Source: Megalobrama amblycephala
Taxonomy: Eukaryota > Chordata > Actinopteri > Cypriniformes > Xenocyprididae
Direction of reading: 5' to 3'
Length of the DNA stretch: 64,000 nt
NCBI RefSeq assembly: GCF_018812025.1
Contig: NC_063052.1
Location: 27,386,354 to 27,450,353, forward strand
Shown here: one piece after another, positions 21,736 through 33,838 of the stretch
Layout: every line of letters begins with the position of its first letter
Position numbering within the stretch: position 1 is the first letter of the stretch
Notes under the pieces: generated by a model
Database searches by the model: none
What the model saw: only the letters and a program-made list of their open reading frames with translations
Told to the model about the DNA's origin: nothing
Made by a program: the position numbers and the translations under genes

Positions 21736-22357
21736 CTTTAACATTGCAAGTTCAGTGTATAAGAGCAAACACATTCCACTGCGGAGAGTTATTTTAAATT
21801 TGTACGTTTTTAAGATTGTTCTTATGACTGAATTTGTTCATTAATTGTTTTAAAATGCTGTAATATTAAACGTTTATGTATAAATGTTACTGCAGGCTTG
21901 GGAATATCAGATTTTGTGAAGAAAACTGAAAGTTCAATCTGCAAGAATATTAAAATGTTATTTCAAGTATTACAATTGAACAATTAAAAACAAAATTATA
22001 AACGTTATACAGTTGTCATTGTCTTTTTATTATTTACTGAGACCTGTTAAAATACAGTAATTTACAATTTATACAGCTTTATAGTAAATAGAAACAGAGG
22101 ACAACAAATTACAGGAAATTTTACAGCGTAAAGTTATATGTTTTTGATTGTATTAAAATATATTTCTAGAGAAAATACCTTAAAATTATTGTATTTTTTA
22201 CAGCAAAAAATACTATACTGTAAATATGTTTACAGCAAGTTAAATGGTACTATAAATATTAATACAGTATTTTTACTGTAAGTTCAATTTACAGTAAGTT
22301 ACTGGCAAACTGCTGCCAGTAAGTTACTGTAATTTCTACATGAAATTTTTTACAGTG

Positions 22358-24459
22358 CAGTTGACTTTTGCAGACAAAAGTTTTTTAAAACCATTAACAA
22401 TGATCTCCAATTTTTTAACATCATCAGCATTAGATATAAAAACAATTACATCATCCGCATAAGCAGAAAGGTGCAAAGAGACATTATGGTTTGGTATAGT
22501 AAAACCACTTAACTCAGTTCTTAATTTATGAAGTAGAGGTTCAATAGCCAGTGAATATAACATTCCTGACATAGCACATCCCTGTCTTACTCCCCTCTGA
22601 ACTTCAAAAGGAGCACTCAAACCACCACTGACTTTGAGTACACTCTTGATGTTACAATACATGGCCTCAATCATATTTATAAAATTCTGACTAAAACCAA
22701 AAGCCTCTAAAACATCTCTCAGATATGCGTGTTCAACACGGTCAAAGGCTTTTTCCTGGTCAAGCGATTAACACCCAACAACCTTGCAACCTCAAGAACG
22801 TCTCGAACCAATGATATATTGTCGACTATTGATCTATTGGGTATACAATAATTCTGATCAGAATGTATTACTTGACTCAAAACTTTACCTAACCTTGTAG
22901 CTAAAGCCTTTGATAGTATTTTGTAATCTGCACATAAAAGAGATATTGGTCTCCAATTACTTATGTTTTGAAGATCCCCTTTCTTAGGCAACAGAGTAAT
23001 AACAGCTCTTCTACAGCTTAGTGGTAACAATCCTTTATTCAAACTATCATTAAGAACGCAAAAAAAAAAAAAAAATCTTCACCAATCACTGGCCATAAAA
23101 TTTTATAGAAAACAACAGGAATCCCATCAATACTGGGAGTCTTCCCATTTTCCATACTTATCATAGCCGTGTATAATTCATTTTGTGACAGAGATTGTTC
23201 AAGCATATTATTAGACTCCTCGTCAATCTTTGGAAGATCATTAAAAAAAGTAGAAGCTTCATTATCTCTTTGAGACAATTCAAATTTGAATAAAAAGCAA
23301 CAGCATGTTTGCGTATTTCACTAGGCTCAGTAAGCTCTTTTCCACTATCAGAGGCGCAATGAGTGAATGATACGACTTTGTCCATTTTTGCTTTCTAAAT
23401 TGAAAACAAATTTAGAAGGTGCATCCATTTGTGTGATACTTTGTAAATGGGAGCGAATTAACGCCCCTTGTGCTTTCACACCTAATCTGCAAGCATTTCT
23501 TTTTTGAATTTACTGTTTTCAAAACAATCACCATCACCTGTAGAAGCTGTTGTACCCAAAAGTTCTACAATTTCATTTTCTAACTCTTTCATTGACTGGG
23601 CCATTTCCTTAGTAACATTAAAAGTATACTCTTGACACAGTTGTTTAATATGGACCTTGCCACAATCCCACCATTGTTGTAAAGAAGTATAAAATTGTTT
23701 TTGTTCTTTAAAGTTTTCCCAAAAAGAATACAAAAAAAAAAAAAAACTTATTATTTAAAAGTGATGTATTTAAATGCCAGTAAGCACTCTTTAAATTCAC
23801 AGAATTAATAAAAAAAATTACAAATAACTGAACAATGATCAGAAAAACCAACTAGAATTATTTTACATTCTCTAGCCAGATTTACTTGAAAATTAAACAC
23901 ATAAAGCCTATCAAGTCTTGCCATAGAGATAAGATTATCTCTACTGTGTGTCCAAGGATATTGTCTGTTTTTATGATGCACATTCCTCCAGACATCACAT
24001 AAATCAAATGTTTTTATTAATTGTGTGAGAGCTTGTTGTGAGGCAATATGTGGCTCTAAATGGTTCCTGTCTATTTTATCATTTACTGTACAGTTAAAAT
24101 CTCCACCTAGGCACGATAATTCTTCTGAACTTAGGTCTTTCATAACATCACTAATTGCATAAAAAAACCCAATTCTTTCAGCCCCCTTTGTAGGAGCATA
24201 TATATTTAAAAAATTCACTAAAACATTTTCAAACTTTGCTTTTTTTTCTTTTTTTTTTTTAAACGCCCTTTAACTATTTCCTCTATTTCACATGAAATTG
24301 GTAGTGATTCTTGGTAGTGAACACAGCTACACCTCCACTATTATAAGACAAATGACTCACATCAAGACGTTTTTGTTTTATAAATTCGTACAAACACATT
24401 CTCTTCTGACTGTCTCTAACACCATTTAAATTGAGAGTTCCAATTTTAAAATCTCCCAT
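22358..24459 (-). pseudogene. Tx1-type LINE ORF2, endonuclease and reverse transcriptase
   Basis: This is the N-terminal two thirds of a LINE ORF2. It starts at ATG 24459 (MGDFKIGTLNLNG), the APE-type endonuclease start. 24218-23805 carries NIYAPTKG, GGDFNC and the catalytic FSDHCSV motif. Below that come RT motifs: AVITLLPKKGD, NWRPISLLCADYK, QRGVRQGCAMS and the active-site YADD (22450-22461). Several frame breaks occur, mostly at A/T homopolymers (23055-23072, 23727-23746, 24240-24260). The reading continues after the inserted element at 19329. The encoded enzyme would nick target DNA and prime reverse transcription; this copy is inactive. Confidence 0.9.
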
Positions 24460-24685
24460 AATAAATGTTTTAAAAAAACAAAAATGAAAAGAAACAGCCA
24501 GCAATGCTAAGACTTCTACCAGAAAAAAGAAGTTACACCATATCTTGTTTTTCATCATTAAGAATTTGCTTTTTAAGTTTGCTCACAATTTTTCTGAGAC
24601 GATAAACTTCTTTATCAGCAAATACACCTTCTTTCATTAAAAACTTTACATCATCAATGAAAGCTGATCGATCAGGGAAATAATC

Positions 24686-25844
24686 TTAAACCTGAACTCC
24701 AGGTAGCCCTTTATTTTCTTTCAAAACTTTGCTGATTTTCTCAACTCCATATACTATTGTCTGATTTTCATTATCATTTTGAGACGAAAGATAAGAACAA
24801 TCAGAAGTATTAGAGTCTGTAGAATCTGCATCATTGTCAGAGGTTAAAATTTCAGCCTCATTTTTGTCTTTTTTTGCTTGTTTAATCACCTTGCTCTGGC
24901 AATTTTTTTTCCTTTTAGTAGGGATTTTGAAGATTGACTCCGTTTCCATCTCCAAATCAACAACACCTTCACTGAACTGTTCACTGACTTGTTCACTGAC
25001 CTGTTCACTGAACTGTTTGTCAGTAGTTGTCAAATTATCTGCAGTTACATCACTGTTTTTTTCCAGCAATCTCGGAAACCATGAGATCAGTTACAGAAAA
25101 AAGACCTGCAGTTAATCTCTGCCATTGTTGGTTTATTTGGTTTGTTTACAACTGACCCACCAGAACCTGACTCAACAGCAGCAGAAGCCACAACATCCTC
25201 TGTAACAGACACAACTCCAGAATGATTATTCTCAGAGTTTGTCTGCACAGTAGCATTTTCTTCCACTTTTTCAGAACAAGCATGTATCAAATGGCCAATT
25301 TTGCCACAACCAAAGCATTTCATTATGCTTTCTGATGTAGCATAAACTGTATAGTCAAAGTCCTCAACTTTAACATTAAAGGACAGGTTTAGTTCGTCAG
25401 CATTGTTTTTTAGAATCATATAAACCTGACTCCGAAAAGACACTACATGCTTCAGCAAGGGTGATTTACATCCAAGAGCAATTTTTCCGAATGGAAGAAA
25501 CTATCTTGCCAAAAGAAGACAATTCTTTAGCAATACTTGCATCAGAAACAAAAGGAGGAACATTTGACAAAAAAAAAAAAAATTCTGGAAGGGCTACTAA
25601 GAGGAAGTATAGGTGTAAGCATATCATTAATTACGACTCCCGTTTGAACAACCTCATTAGCCATTTCGATCAAGTTCAAAAACAGAACAACTGCATTGTT
25701 CATTCTAGACGCAGAAACGATAGAGTTGTAACCCACCACACTGCCAACCGCTAAGGCACATTCCTCTACACTGAATTTACACAATATTTTAATCCCATGA
25801 CGCCGCGTGAGACCATCACTATTCGTAATACCTGGAGCAGCCAT
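24686..25844 (-). pseudogene. Tx1-type LINE ORF1 (zinc-knuckle RNA-binding protein)
   Basis: It begins at ATG 25844 (MAAPGITNSDG) and runs through an RRM-like portion (TRRHGIKILCKFSVEEC... VVLFLN), a frame break at a poly-A run (25570-25582), then LKHVVSFRSQVYMIL and a CCHC knuckle CFGCGKIGHLIHAC (about 25276-25317, CX2CX4HX4C). It continues through a Ser/Asp/Glu-rich tail (FSEQVSEQVSEQ repeats, SDNDADSTDSN) to a stop at about 24686, with a further shift near 25080. ORF1 proteins of Tx1/L1-group elements bind element RNA. It lies upstream of ORF2 in the same orientation. Confidence 0.8.
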
Positions 25845-26150
25845 GCTTCCCAGCAAAAAAGAAATGCCGGGAGCAGACTCCCACAACTTTCTCAAAAAAC
25901 TACTCTTTTACAACAAATACACACAAAACACATAAAAAAACAACAAACTACAGAAAAGTTAGAAAGAGATCGCACTCAAACTCACCACACGCTCTACTCG
26001 CACGCACCGCAGACACCCACACATGTGCACACACACAGAGAGAGAGAGAGAGAAAGAGAGAGCTGAAGTGAAGTGAAGTGAAGTGAAGTGAAGTGAAGTG
26101 AAGTGAAGTGAAGTGAAGTGAAGTAGCAGTAGCAGGTCAAACAAATTTTA
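25845..26150 (-). repeat. LINE 5' region with (GA)n and (GAAGT)12
   Basis: Upstream of ORF1 lie a (GA)n run (26037-26062) and a pentanucleotide array GAAGT of about 12 units (26064-26124). This is probably the LINE 5' UTR or its insertion edge; the exact 5' end is not clear. The FTSLH-repeat frame in it is not a gene. Confidence 0.7.
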
Positions 26151-26599
26151 CAATTTTTTTTCACTTCTGGAGTAAGGCAAGCCTAACAAAACATATATCA
26201 AACCGAAGATAAAAGCAAGGGGAATATTAAGGCAAAAACAAACAAAAAAACAAAAAACAAAAACAAAACAAAAAACAAGAAAGAAAGAAACACTGAAACA
26301 GAACAGTCAGGATGAGAACTGGAGAAAAACAGAAGATACTGGAATCAATTCACATCCAAATAAAAGGCAAGACTGAGTCTCCATCTACACTGCATTTAAA
26401 AGACTAGCTGGGCACCGCGGACAGGCGCCGAATGTCGCCGCCAGTGTGCGTATGCTCATAGAAAACAATGCATTCGAATTTTAAAGACGTGTCACGGCAC
26501 TGCACGGCGCTGAGCTTCGCGTCCGGTGTGCGAGCCCCTTTACAGTGACAGTTAAAAAGTGACAGTTACAGAAAACAAAACAAAACAAAAATAATGGAA
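26151..26599. other. Intron with A-rich tract and half MITE
   Basis: An (AAAAC)n-like A-rich run lies at 26230-26290. From about 26405 to 26545, GC-richer text (GGACAGGCGCCGAATGTCG, GTCACGGCACTGCACGGCGC, ending GAGCCCCTTTACA) resembles a MITE with GGGGCxxTTTCACAC-type ends. Confidence 0.45.
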
Positions 26600-27760
26600 G
26601 CAACTGCAGGGAAGCCCCTCCCCCACTCCATCACATACCCACAGACTATCAAGAGCACAAAGGACAAGAAAGCCTATAAATACAGCCTGCTGAAGAACAA
26701 CCGAGAGACTTTAATGGCAGAGGTTTCACAAAAAGGGGGACAGAGCCATCATCACTAATCTGCCCCTCTACACAACAAACTGTAATGTTTGGCACACGGT
26801 AATCTGGAAATATTACAAAAGTTACAGAAAACTGAGTATCTGTAATGGCAGACAAATTCAAATTTATGAAGAAAATGACACTAACAAGGCATTTCTAACT
26901 GTAAACATCTACCATAATGGAACCATTATGTTCCAGGGGACGGAAGCATGCCTCAGCTCTGTCCAGGCAAACTTTACCAGCCTAAAAGCTCTGGCAAAGG
27001 CTGAGAAAGGCGCTGCAGGAGACTGTGAAGCCCAGAGCTCAAGGGAGGGGCTGGAGGGGGCAGAGCCTAATGGCCCTTTCACACAGGACGCGGAATGCAC
27101 TGCGTTCGCCGCTGGATTCAGCGCAGCCCTTCAGATACAAAGTGATTTGTGCTACGCTGACCAGAGCAAAGTAGGTGAAGTTTTCAAAACTTTTAGCAGG
27201 AGTTCTATATGTCTAGTCATTTGATTCCCCGTTTCTACTGGCCAGGCTGGTAATCGTCACAGAGCGCAGCAGCGAAAGTTGAACTATTTAAATCTTTGAC
27301 TGCGGTGTGCAAGCAAGCTCGCCAATGGTGCACTCCGCTGCGCATGCATTTTGGTCGACACAACAACAAACTGTCCTTGCGCAGCGCAAGCCATTGAAAT
27401 AAATGGGTTTCATAGCACAGCGAATTCCACGTCCTGTGCAAAGGGGCCATAACCTTGCTGACTGCGATTCACAGCTGGAGCAGTCTGTCTGGTGGAGCTC
27501 AAAGAACTAACACAACTAAAACTCAGTCACCTTACACGAGACTTTGAAGCTACTGTTAAGAAGTTAAGAGGAGAGATATACGAAAACTGCAGCAGGACAG
27601 AGAGAGATCCTGAGTAAAGAACTGAAAACAGTCATGGAGGAGCTGCTGCTCAGAGAGGGAGAAATACAAAGCCTAAGAGAATAGACAGAGAGCCTTAAGA
27701 ACCTACTCAACTTTACTGCAAAAATATTATTCTTTTAATTCAGCCTAGAGGCCATGCCAT
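26600..27760 (+). pseudogene. ORF1-like remnant of a second LINE (plus strand)
   Basis: In the plus strand, broken frames read QIQIYEENDTNKAFLTVNIY, HNGTIMFQGTEACLSSVQANF, SLKALAKAEKGAAG, then, after an inserted MITE, coiled-coil-like Glu/Leu-rich text (about 27480-27720). This layout resembles ORF1 of fish APE-type LINEs. ORF2-type sequence in the same orientation starts at 30180, so the two probably belong to one disrupted element. Several stops are present. Confidence 0.5.
27071..27449. mobile_element. PIF/Harbinger-like MITE (TGGCCC ends, TAA duplication)
   Basis: It starts TGGCCCTTTCACACAGGACG and ends CGTCCTGTGCAAAGGGGCCA. It is flanked on both sides by TAA, a TWA target as in PIF/Harbinger. 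It interrupts the ORF1-like LINE remnant. Confidence 0.75.
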
Positions 27761-28186
27761 GACGAATCGATCTTCCTACTGGTCACAGGTCTTCACGTGA
27801 TGCGAATTCGCAGGTTAGAGTTCACCAAACTGTAACTTTAGAACGCAGCAAAATGCGAAATTTTTCGCACGAGCTTGCGTTTCCGGTCTGACGCATTCGC
27901 ATGCGTTTGAATGGAAGTCAATGGAACGAAAAGTGCAGTGTGACCGCACCTTTACACCGTAGGCTCTGCGCCGTAGGCTATGCATCTGTTTTAATTTATA
28001 CTTCTGCGTCGTTGTCCACGTCGACGTGCATGCAGACCACTAGTAGGCAGTGTCCGCGGTCATGTTGAGCATCAAGGCAAAAGCCGAAGAAGAAGCAGCT
28101 TGTAATGTATGTTGTCAGAGAAGCTTACAAATAGGTAATGACTTTTGTTGCAGTTTGACTGAATGTGTCCCCTGAAGCCGCACACA
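27761..28186. mobile_element. GC-richer MITE fragments
   Basis: Segments such as GTGCAGTGTGACCGCACCTTT (27933) and ACTTCTGCGTCGTTGTCCACG (28002) resemble ends and cores of common fish MITEs. No complete pair of ends could be defined. Confidence 0.35.
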
Positions 28187-28411
28187 CACTTAACGATTGT
28201 AAGGCCGATTATGAATGTAAATTGATACTTATGACTGATCGCGCTCAAACGCGTCCAGTCAGAGCCAGTTGCGTTCAGTCTGCGATTACAGTTGGTGTTC
28301 AAATTCCATGTGTGAGTATATAAATCGGCTCCAGTCAAAGGAAACAATCGGTATGTGTGTTCAGTTCAGTCTTAGAATGTTTCAGCTAATTGTTAGGTGT
28401 GTCCCCGGCTT
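28187..28411 (+). mobile_element. MITE, second copy of the element nested at 16239
   Basis: It starts AAGCCGCACACACACTTAACG and ends GTTAGGTGTGTCCCCGGCTT. The core matches 16239-16475 in inverse orientation. It shows the intact arrangement of both termini. Confidence 0.82.
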
Positions 28412-30179
28412 GAAACAGAGTGTTTTTTCATTCATATGGAAGTTGAAAAAGCTCGCTCTTCTCTGAGTGTTCCACGCCAGTTTTTTGACCTGATGAAGAG
28501 GTTTTAGCAAAGTTGTTACATTTTTGAAGAGGTGCACGTCAGGCTACGTCATCGGCTTCGTCACAGCCTATGCCGTAGCTAGGGTGACCACCATCAAACA
28601 AACCAAATGTGGGACGATTACTAAGTTTGTGTGGGACAATGTGGGACATGTTACCAACACTAAAACAATAAAAAACAAAAAATGCATGCATTTTAAAGCT
28701 ACATCAGTTTAAACTTCTAATGGATTGTTTTCTGAGCGCACTTATCTGAAGCGCACACACACAGACAACTGGCTGTCAGATGTCAAGTGTCATAAGTACT
28801 GCGACCGGGGGATGAATTTTAAGCGGCCCGCAGCATGTTTATTAAAATATATTATGTGTGGTTTAATTAAAAAATCGTGCATTTTCACAATGTCAACACA
28901 AGGCAGCAGTACTAGATTTTAGGCAAGGGAAACAACGCACCAAAAGCGGAACGAAACAGCGTTACTTGTGCGCACTGCACGACTCACAAGCTCACAAATG
29001 TGTTTTCTTGCTCAGTGTCTCGATCACATGACCACTAAACAGCCAGCGAGAAGTGCTTGAGTTCGGCGTAAAGGTCTCAGGTACAAGCTGCAAATCTCTC
29101 TGTGATTTAATTCAGTTTAAAGCCAGTTGAAACAGCGCTGACTTTATAAACAACACTAACGTGCAAATCAGGAGAAACATTGAGCCGATCCAGTTAGAAT
29201 ACTTTTCAACTAACAATTCACCAACATTTATCATGGGTTTACAGCGGTAACACTAACTGTAACCGTGGTATATTGTCAGAAATGTAGATTAATATTTTAT
29301 TTAATTTTTAATGTAGACTTGTATTAAATGCCAATAAGGCCACATTACAAACTTTTTTTTGTCATAAACTTGAAGTTTTGTGCATTCGTATTTATATTAA
29401 ATGTGTTGATAGACTAAATACCTTAAAGCCATTCTAGATACAGAAACAATATTTTTACTTTTTCCAATGTAGTGAGGTGCCATGTGTGGTTTAACCTGCG
29501 GTGATCTATTTTTCTTATTTAAATTAAAAAGTACTCTAGAGTTCTAACTCAGTAATAATATTTAAATTTCTCCCTTTAAAAACGAGGTTAAGTTTTATAG
29601 ATATTGTTTGTGTATTAAATTTGCATCTGTGTCCTATCTCAAACTACTCTACTGTCAGCTCAAGCTTTTGTCAAATCTGTTATGTTTTCAAGAAACAAAA
29701 CATGTAGGTCTAATATATATATATATAATAGAAAAGGAACCGGCCCCCACATGTGTCCACGACATCGGGTCTGGCCTCCTTTTAAAAAAGTTTGGAAACC
29801 CCTGGTTTAAACTGTCAAAAACACACAGTTCACATAAACAGAGTCCGTTATGTCTGTGAACGTAAATAGCAGGCAACGTTACAGAAATTGTATGTGTATA
29901 TTAGATCTGTGGAGCATTCCCTTCAAAAATAAAACTAATTGACTGCGTTCAGCAGCTCAGATGTCAGTAAATGAAGATTATTATGTTCACTTTTACATCC
30001 AACAACAAAACATCTCAATTACTTAACAGACATTGTTGTCGCTACAGGTGCTATCAGTCAGTGGCTGTGGGCGGGGCATGAGGAATGCGACACCACATTA
30101 CTCAGAGAATCAAAACGGCTTGTCTAATGAGACTGCTTTGGTTTAACAGGGATTTAAAAAAAAATTAAAATCATTCATT
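28412..30179. other. Unassigned repeat-like sequence between LINE halves
   Basis: Contains AGCTAGGGTGACCACCATC (28576) and TGTGGGACAATGTGGGACATG text, like a known class of fish repeat, and a TA-rich run near 29715. Short open frames have no recognisable domain. It may be further insertion into the plus-strand LINE. Confidence 0.4.
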
Positions 30180-33100
30180 TACCCAGTTTTGGTTATAAAA
30201 CCCAAACCTTAGATTTAAAACAACAACAACAAAAAAAAACATATCAAACATGGACATAATATTACTACAGGAAACCTGGCACAGAACTCATAAAGTCACA
30301 CTTTGTCCCTCAGGATACTGTGAAACATCTCTATATTCTAGAAAGCATGAAAGAATCACACGTGGGAGAGATTCAGAGGGCATCATAATCTGGCACAAAC
30401 AAGAAATCGAAAAATACATTTAAACAGTTAAAAAAGAAGAATCACACATCAGGCTCAAAATCAACAACCACCTTATCCAAACAACAAAAGATGTGTTCTT
30501 ATGTGCCCTTTATATTCATTCCTCTGAATCTCCATACTATAATGAGGACATCTTTGAATCTCCACAGTCAAATTAACCACTTCCAGACCCAGGGAAGTGT
30601 GTTAATCTGTGGGGATATAAATGCCAGAACAGGATCCCTTCCTGACTACACTACGGATAATGGTAATAACTATATTTTGGACAGAGCTTCCCACAAAACA
30701 TTGTAAACTTCCCAAGGTATAACTCTGATGCCCAAGTAAATAAAAACTGTAAGCTTCTGATTGAGCTCTGTCAAAGCCTCGGTCTGTACCTCGTCAATGG
30801 CAGGGTGAGAGGGGATTCTCTAGGGAAATACCCCTACAGTTAATTTCATGGTTGCTCAACAGTAGATTACATGATCACAGATTTAGTCTATTCACGGTCA
30901 AATCACTAACACCCCTATCAGATCACAGCCAAATTAGAATTTATCTAAAAAGGACAAAAAATACTAACATAGGCCAGCCCAGTAAGTTGTACAACATTAG
31001 AGAGAAATACAGATGGGCGCAAAACAGCACAGAAAAATATGTGACAGCAATGGACCATGCAAAAGTATCCTCACTTATAGACAACTTCCTCTGCAGAATT
31101 TATCCTCACGATGGAGAAGTAAATCTGGCAGTGGAGAACATAAATTATATATATGATTATTTGCCAACTTCATCTAACCTCAAATCATCTAAGAAAATCC
31201 ATAAAACCAAACAAAATAATGAAACATTTGGACTTATTTAGACTGTAAAACAATGAGGATTTTTTTTCAGAAAAAAAGAGAGAACAGTGCATGCAAAATC
31301 AGCTAAAAACTACTGTAAATTCTAACAAATTCTGTGACAACCGGAATTCCCTGAATAAAAAAATAACATGAACAAACAGTATACAAAATGGAAAAAAATC
31401 ACTTTGAGCAACTTTATAGCTAAATAAAAATGAACCCAGAACAAATCCAAATATATGAAAAAATGATCAATATAGAACATACAATTGGTAAATACCAAAA
31501 CCCATTAGACTACCCTATCACAGAAAATTAACTGATTCATAAAATCTAGGCCCTAAATATCAAAAAAGGAAGTGGACCAGATGGCATCCTCAATGAAATG
31601 CTGAAGAACACAGAGCACAAGTTAAGATTGGATTTACTAAAACTGTTCAACTTGGTTCTGAGTGTTGTTCATTTCCCTGACACCTGGAATAGAGGACTCA
31701 TAACACCCATTTTCAAAAGTGGAGATAAAATCGATCCAAATAATTACAGGGGCATCTGTGTAAGCAGTAAACTGGGAAGCTGTTCTGCAGTATCATCAAC
31801 ACAAGACTCATACACTTCCTTACAGAGCACAATGTCCTAAGCAAAAGTCAGATTGGATTCATACCAAATTATATAACATCAGACCATATCTTCAATACAT
31901 TAACCAAAACAAAACCAAAATATTTGCTTGCTTTGTAGATTTCCAGAAGGCCTTTGATTCATTTTGGCATGAAGGTCTTCTGTCTAAACTTCTAGAAACA
32001 GGTATTGGGGGTAAAACATACAACATTATAAAAAACAATGTACTCAAACAATCATTGCGCTATTCAATTTGACAATAAACAAACAGGGTTCTTCATTCCA
32101 GGGTGGGGTGTGAGACAGGGCTGCCCAATATCACTGACCCTATTCAGTATTTACATTAATGAATTGGCGAAACAACTAGAACAATCAGCAGCACCTGGCC
32201 TCACACTTCATGACTCCACTATAAAGTTCCTCCTGTATGCCGATGATCTGGTCCTGCTGTCTCCAACAGAAGAGGGTCTACAGCAGAACCGGCACATACT
32301 GCATCGGTTCTGTCAGACCTGGGCCCTGACTATTAACCCTAACAAAACTAAAGTACTAACATTCCAGAAAAGACATTCCAGAATTTCACCCTTGGTATGA
32401 CCAAAATTGATCATGCCAAAAGCTACACATACCTCGGGTTGAAAATAAGTGCAACTGGAAAGCCTAATTTGGTCATGAATGAATTGAAAGAGAAAGCAAG
32501 AAGGGCCTTCTATGCTATCAAAAAAATAAACAAACAAATAAATAAATAAATCCAAATTGAAATACCAATCAGAATCTGGCTCAAAATATTCAAATCAGTC
32601 ATACCTATTGCATACCATATCAGTCAACCTATTGCATTATATGGCAGTGAAGTTTGGAGTCCACTTCTAAATCGCGAATTTAACAAATGGGACAAAAACC
32701 CAACAGAAGCCCTGCATGCCAAGTTCTGTAAGAGTATCCTGAGAGTACAGAGGAACACACCGAACAACACATGTAGGGCAGAATCAGGCCAATATCCTCT
32801 ATTAATCCACATTGAGAAAAGAGCCATCAAATTTTGGAAACATCTAAAATGAGTGAGCCCAAATCTTTTTTTATAGCCCTTAAAAACCATGAAATGAACA
32901 TTGAAAAAAGCCCCCTGATTCAGATGGTCCTGAGGCTGCAAAAACAAACTAATATGACTAACAACAGCCAGCCTCAGGACAATGACACCGTCAACAACAG
33001 AATTCGGTCCAACCAAATTATAAAAGCACAAAAAGAAAATTACCTGACTTATTGGAATGAAACAACTGAAAAACAAAATAAACTTGAATGGTATTTGGAC

Positions 33101-33490
33101 CTAAATAGACTCTACACAACAGTAGAATATCTGAGTACAGTGAAAGACTAAATTAAGAAGTATAACAACGAGGTACAGACTGAGCAATCACACACTGACT
33201 GTAGAGACGGGCAGATACAGACAGAATTGACTGCCCAGAGAGAGCCGCATCTGCCCGTACTGTGACCAGGGAGACGTAGAGACTTTCTCACCAGCTGCCC
33301 TAACTATGAGGAAATCAGAAAGACGTTTATTCCAAAATTTGAAATACTTTACCTCAACTTCATAAAATTAAACAATAAAACACAACTTTAACATTTATTA
33401 GGTGAAAAAAAGAGATTGTATCCTACTAGCATCAAGGTACATTGATGTCTGTCAGAAAAAAAGAGGGATTCGACTAATCAGTAACGCGCT

Positions 33491-33556
33491 CACACACACA
33501 CACACACACACACCTAAACACACAAACACGCAGACTCACGCACACACACACACACA
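33491..33556. repeat. (CA)n microsatellite in the LINE 3' UTR
   Basis: Imperfect CA repeats interrupted by CCTAAACACACAAACACGCAG. It sits between the ORF2 end and the AATAAA signal. Confidence 0.9.
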
Positions 33557-33716
33557 CTGAATTCTAAATTGTTCATAGAATTCTAAAATGTTGATTGACT
33601 GTTCTACATACTTTTTATGTGTGTATATGTACATGTATGTTGATTCACTGTAAAAATCAGAAATACTTTGGCAATACATTGTAACCATTGTCATGCCAAT
33701 AAAGCACACTTTGAAT

Positions 33717-33722
<6 letters not shown>

Positions 33723-33749
<27 letters not shown>

Positions 33750-33750
33750 G
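33723..33750. repeat. (GA)n tail of the plus-strand LINE
   Basis: About 14 GA units directly after AATTGAATT. It lies 37 bp from the splice donor side of the thrb exon at 33788. Confidence 0.9.
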
Positions 33751-33787
33751 GATGAGAATAAATGGCTGATGGAGGGTATTACTGTAC

Positions 33788-33838
33788 CATTCTGCATGGG
33801 CTCATCTTTCCAGCGGGAGGTGCATTTGTCTGCTTGCT
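33788..33838 (-). CDS. thrb: Thyroid hormone receptor beta, TR-beta1-specific 51-nt coding exon
   Basis: This small exon encodes part of the short fish TR-beta1 N-terminus. On the minus strand it is AG, then 16 codons, then G: (E)QADKCTSRWKDEPMQN(G). I recall zebrafish TR-beta1 starting MSEQADKC..RWKDE.MQNGYIPSYL, a close match. The acceptor is TCTCCCGTTTATTTTAG at 33839-33855 and the donor GTACAG begins at 33787. The first partial codon (AG) fits the G left by the candidate start exon at 37401. The last G matches the phase of the TR-beta2 exon. A plus-strand LINE tail ends 37 bp beyond the donor. No change in the exon suggests inactivation. Confidence 0.92.

Larger units (their letters stand above)
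19330..22357. mobile_element. CACTG-ended DNA element inserted in the LINE
   Basis: The left end starts CACTGTTAGCAATTTCTGTA and the right end is ATGAAATTTTTTACAGTG. Sub-terminal ACAGTA/TACTGTAA repeats are abundant near both ends. It is flanked by CA (TG on the minus strand) and exactly interrupts the LINE reading AKVN^WAKSEAL. CACTG termini with a 2-bp duplication recall EnSpm/CACTA elements; the superfamily call is tentative. No transposase was found. It contains a foldback (19733-21117) and MITE copy B. Confidence 0.75.
30180..33750 (+). pseudogene. APE-type LINE ORF2 and 3' UTR (plus strand)
   Basis: Plus-strand broken ORF2. The endonuclease reads MDIILLQETWHRTHKV (30250), GSVLICGDINARTGS (30595) and STVDYMITDL...LTPLSDHSQIRIYL (30858-30950). 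The reverse transcriptase reads FPDTWNRGLITPIFKSGDK (31675), NNYRGICVSSKLG, FVDFQKAFDSFWHEG (31936), RQGCPISLTLF and active-site FLLYADDLVLL (YADD 32236-32247). The C-terminal CRICPYCDQGDVETF (33247) is the usual terminal Cys motif. The 3' UTR ends TGCCAATAAAGCACAC then AATTGAATT(GA)n at 33750. Multiple stops make it inactive. The type resembles fish I/Nimb-like LINEs; clade not proven. Confidence 0.82.
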
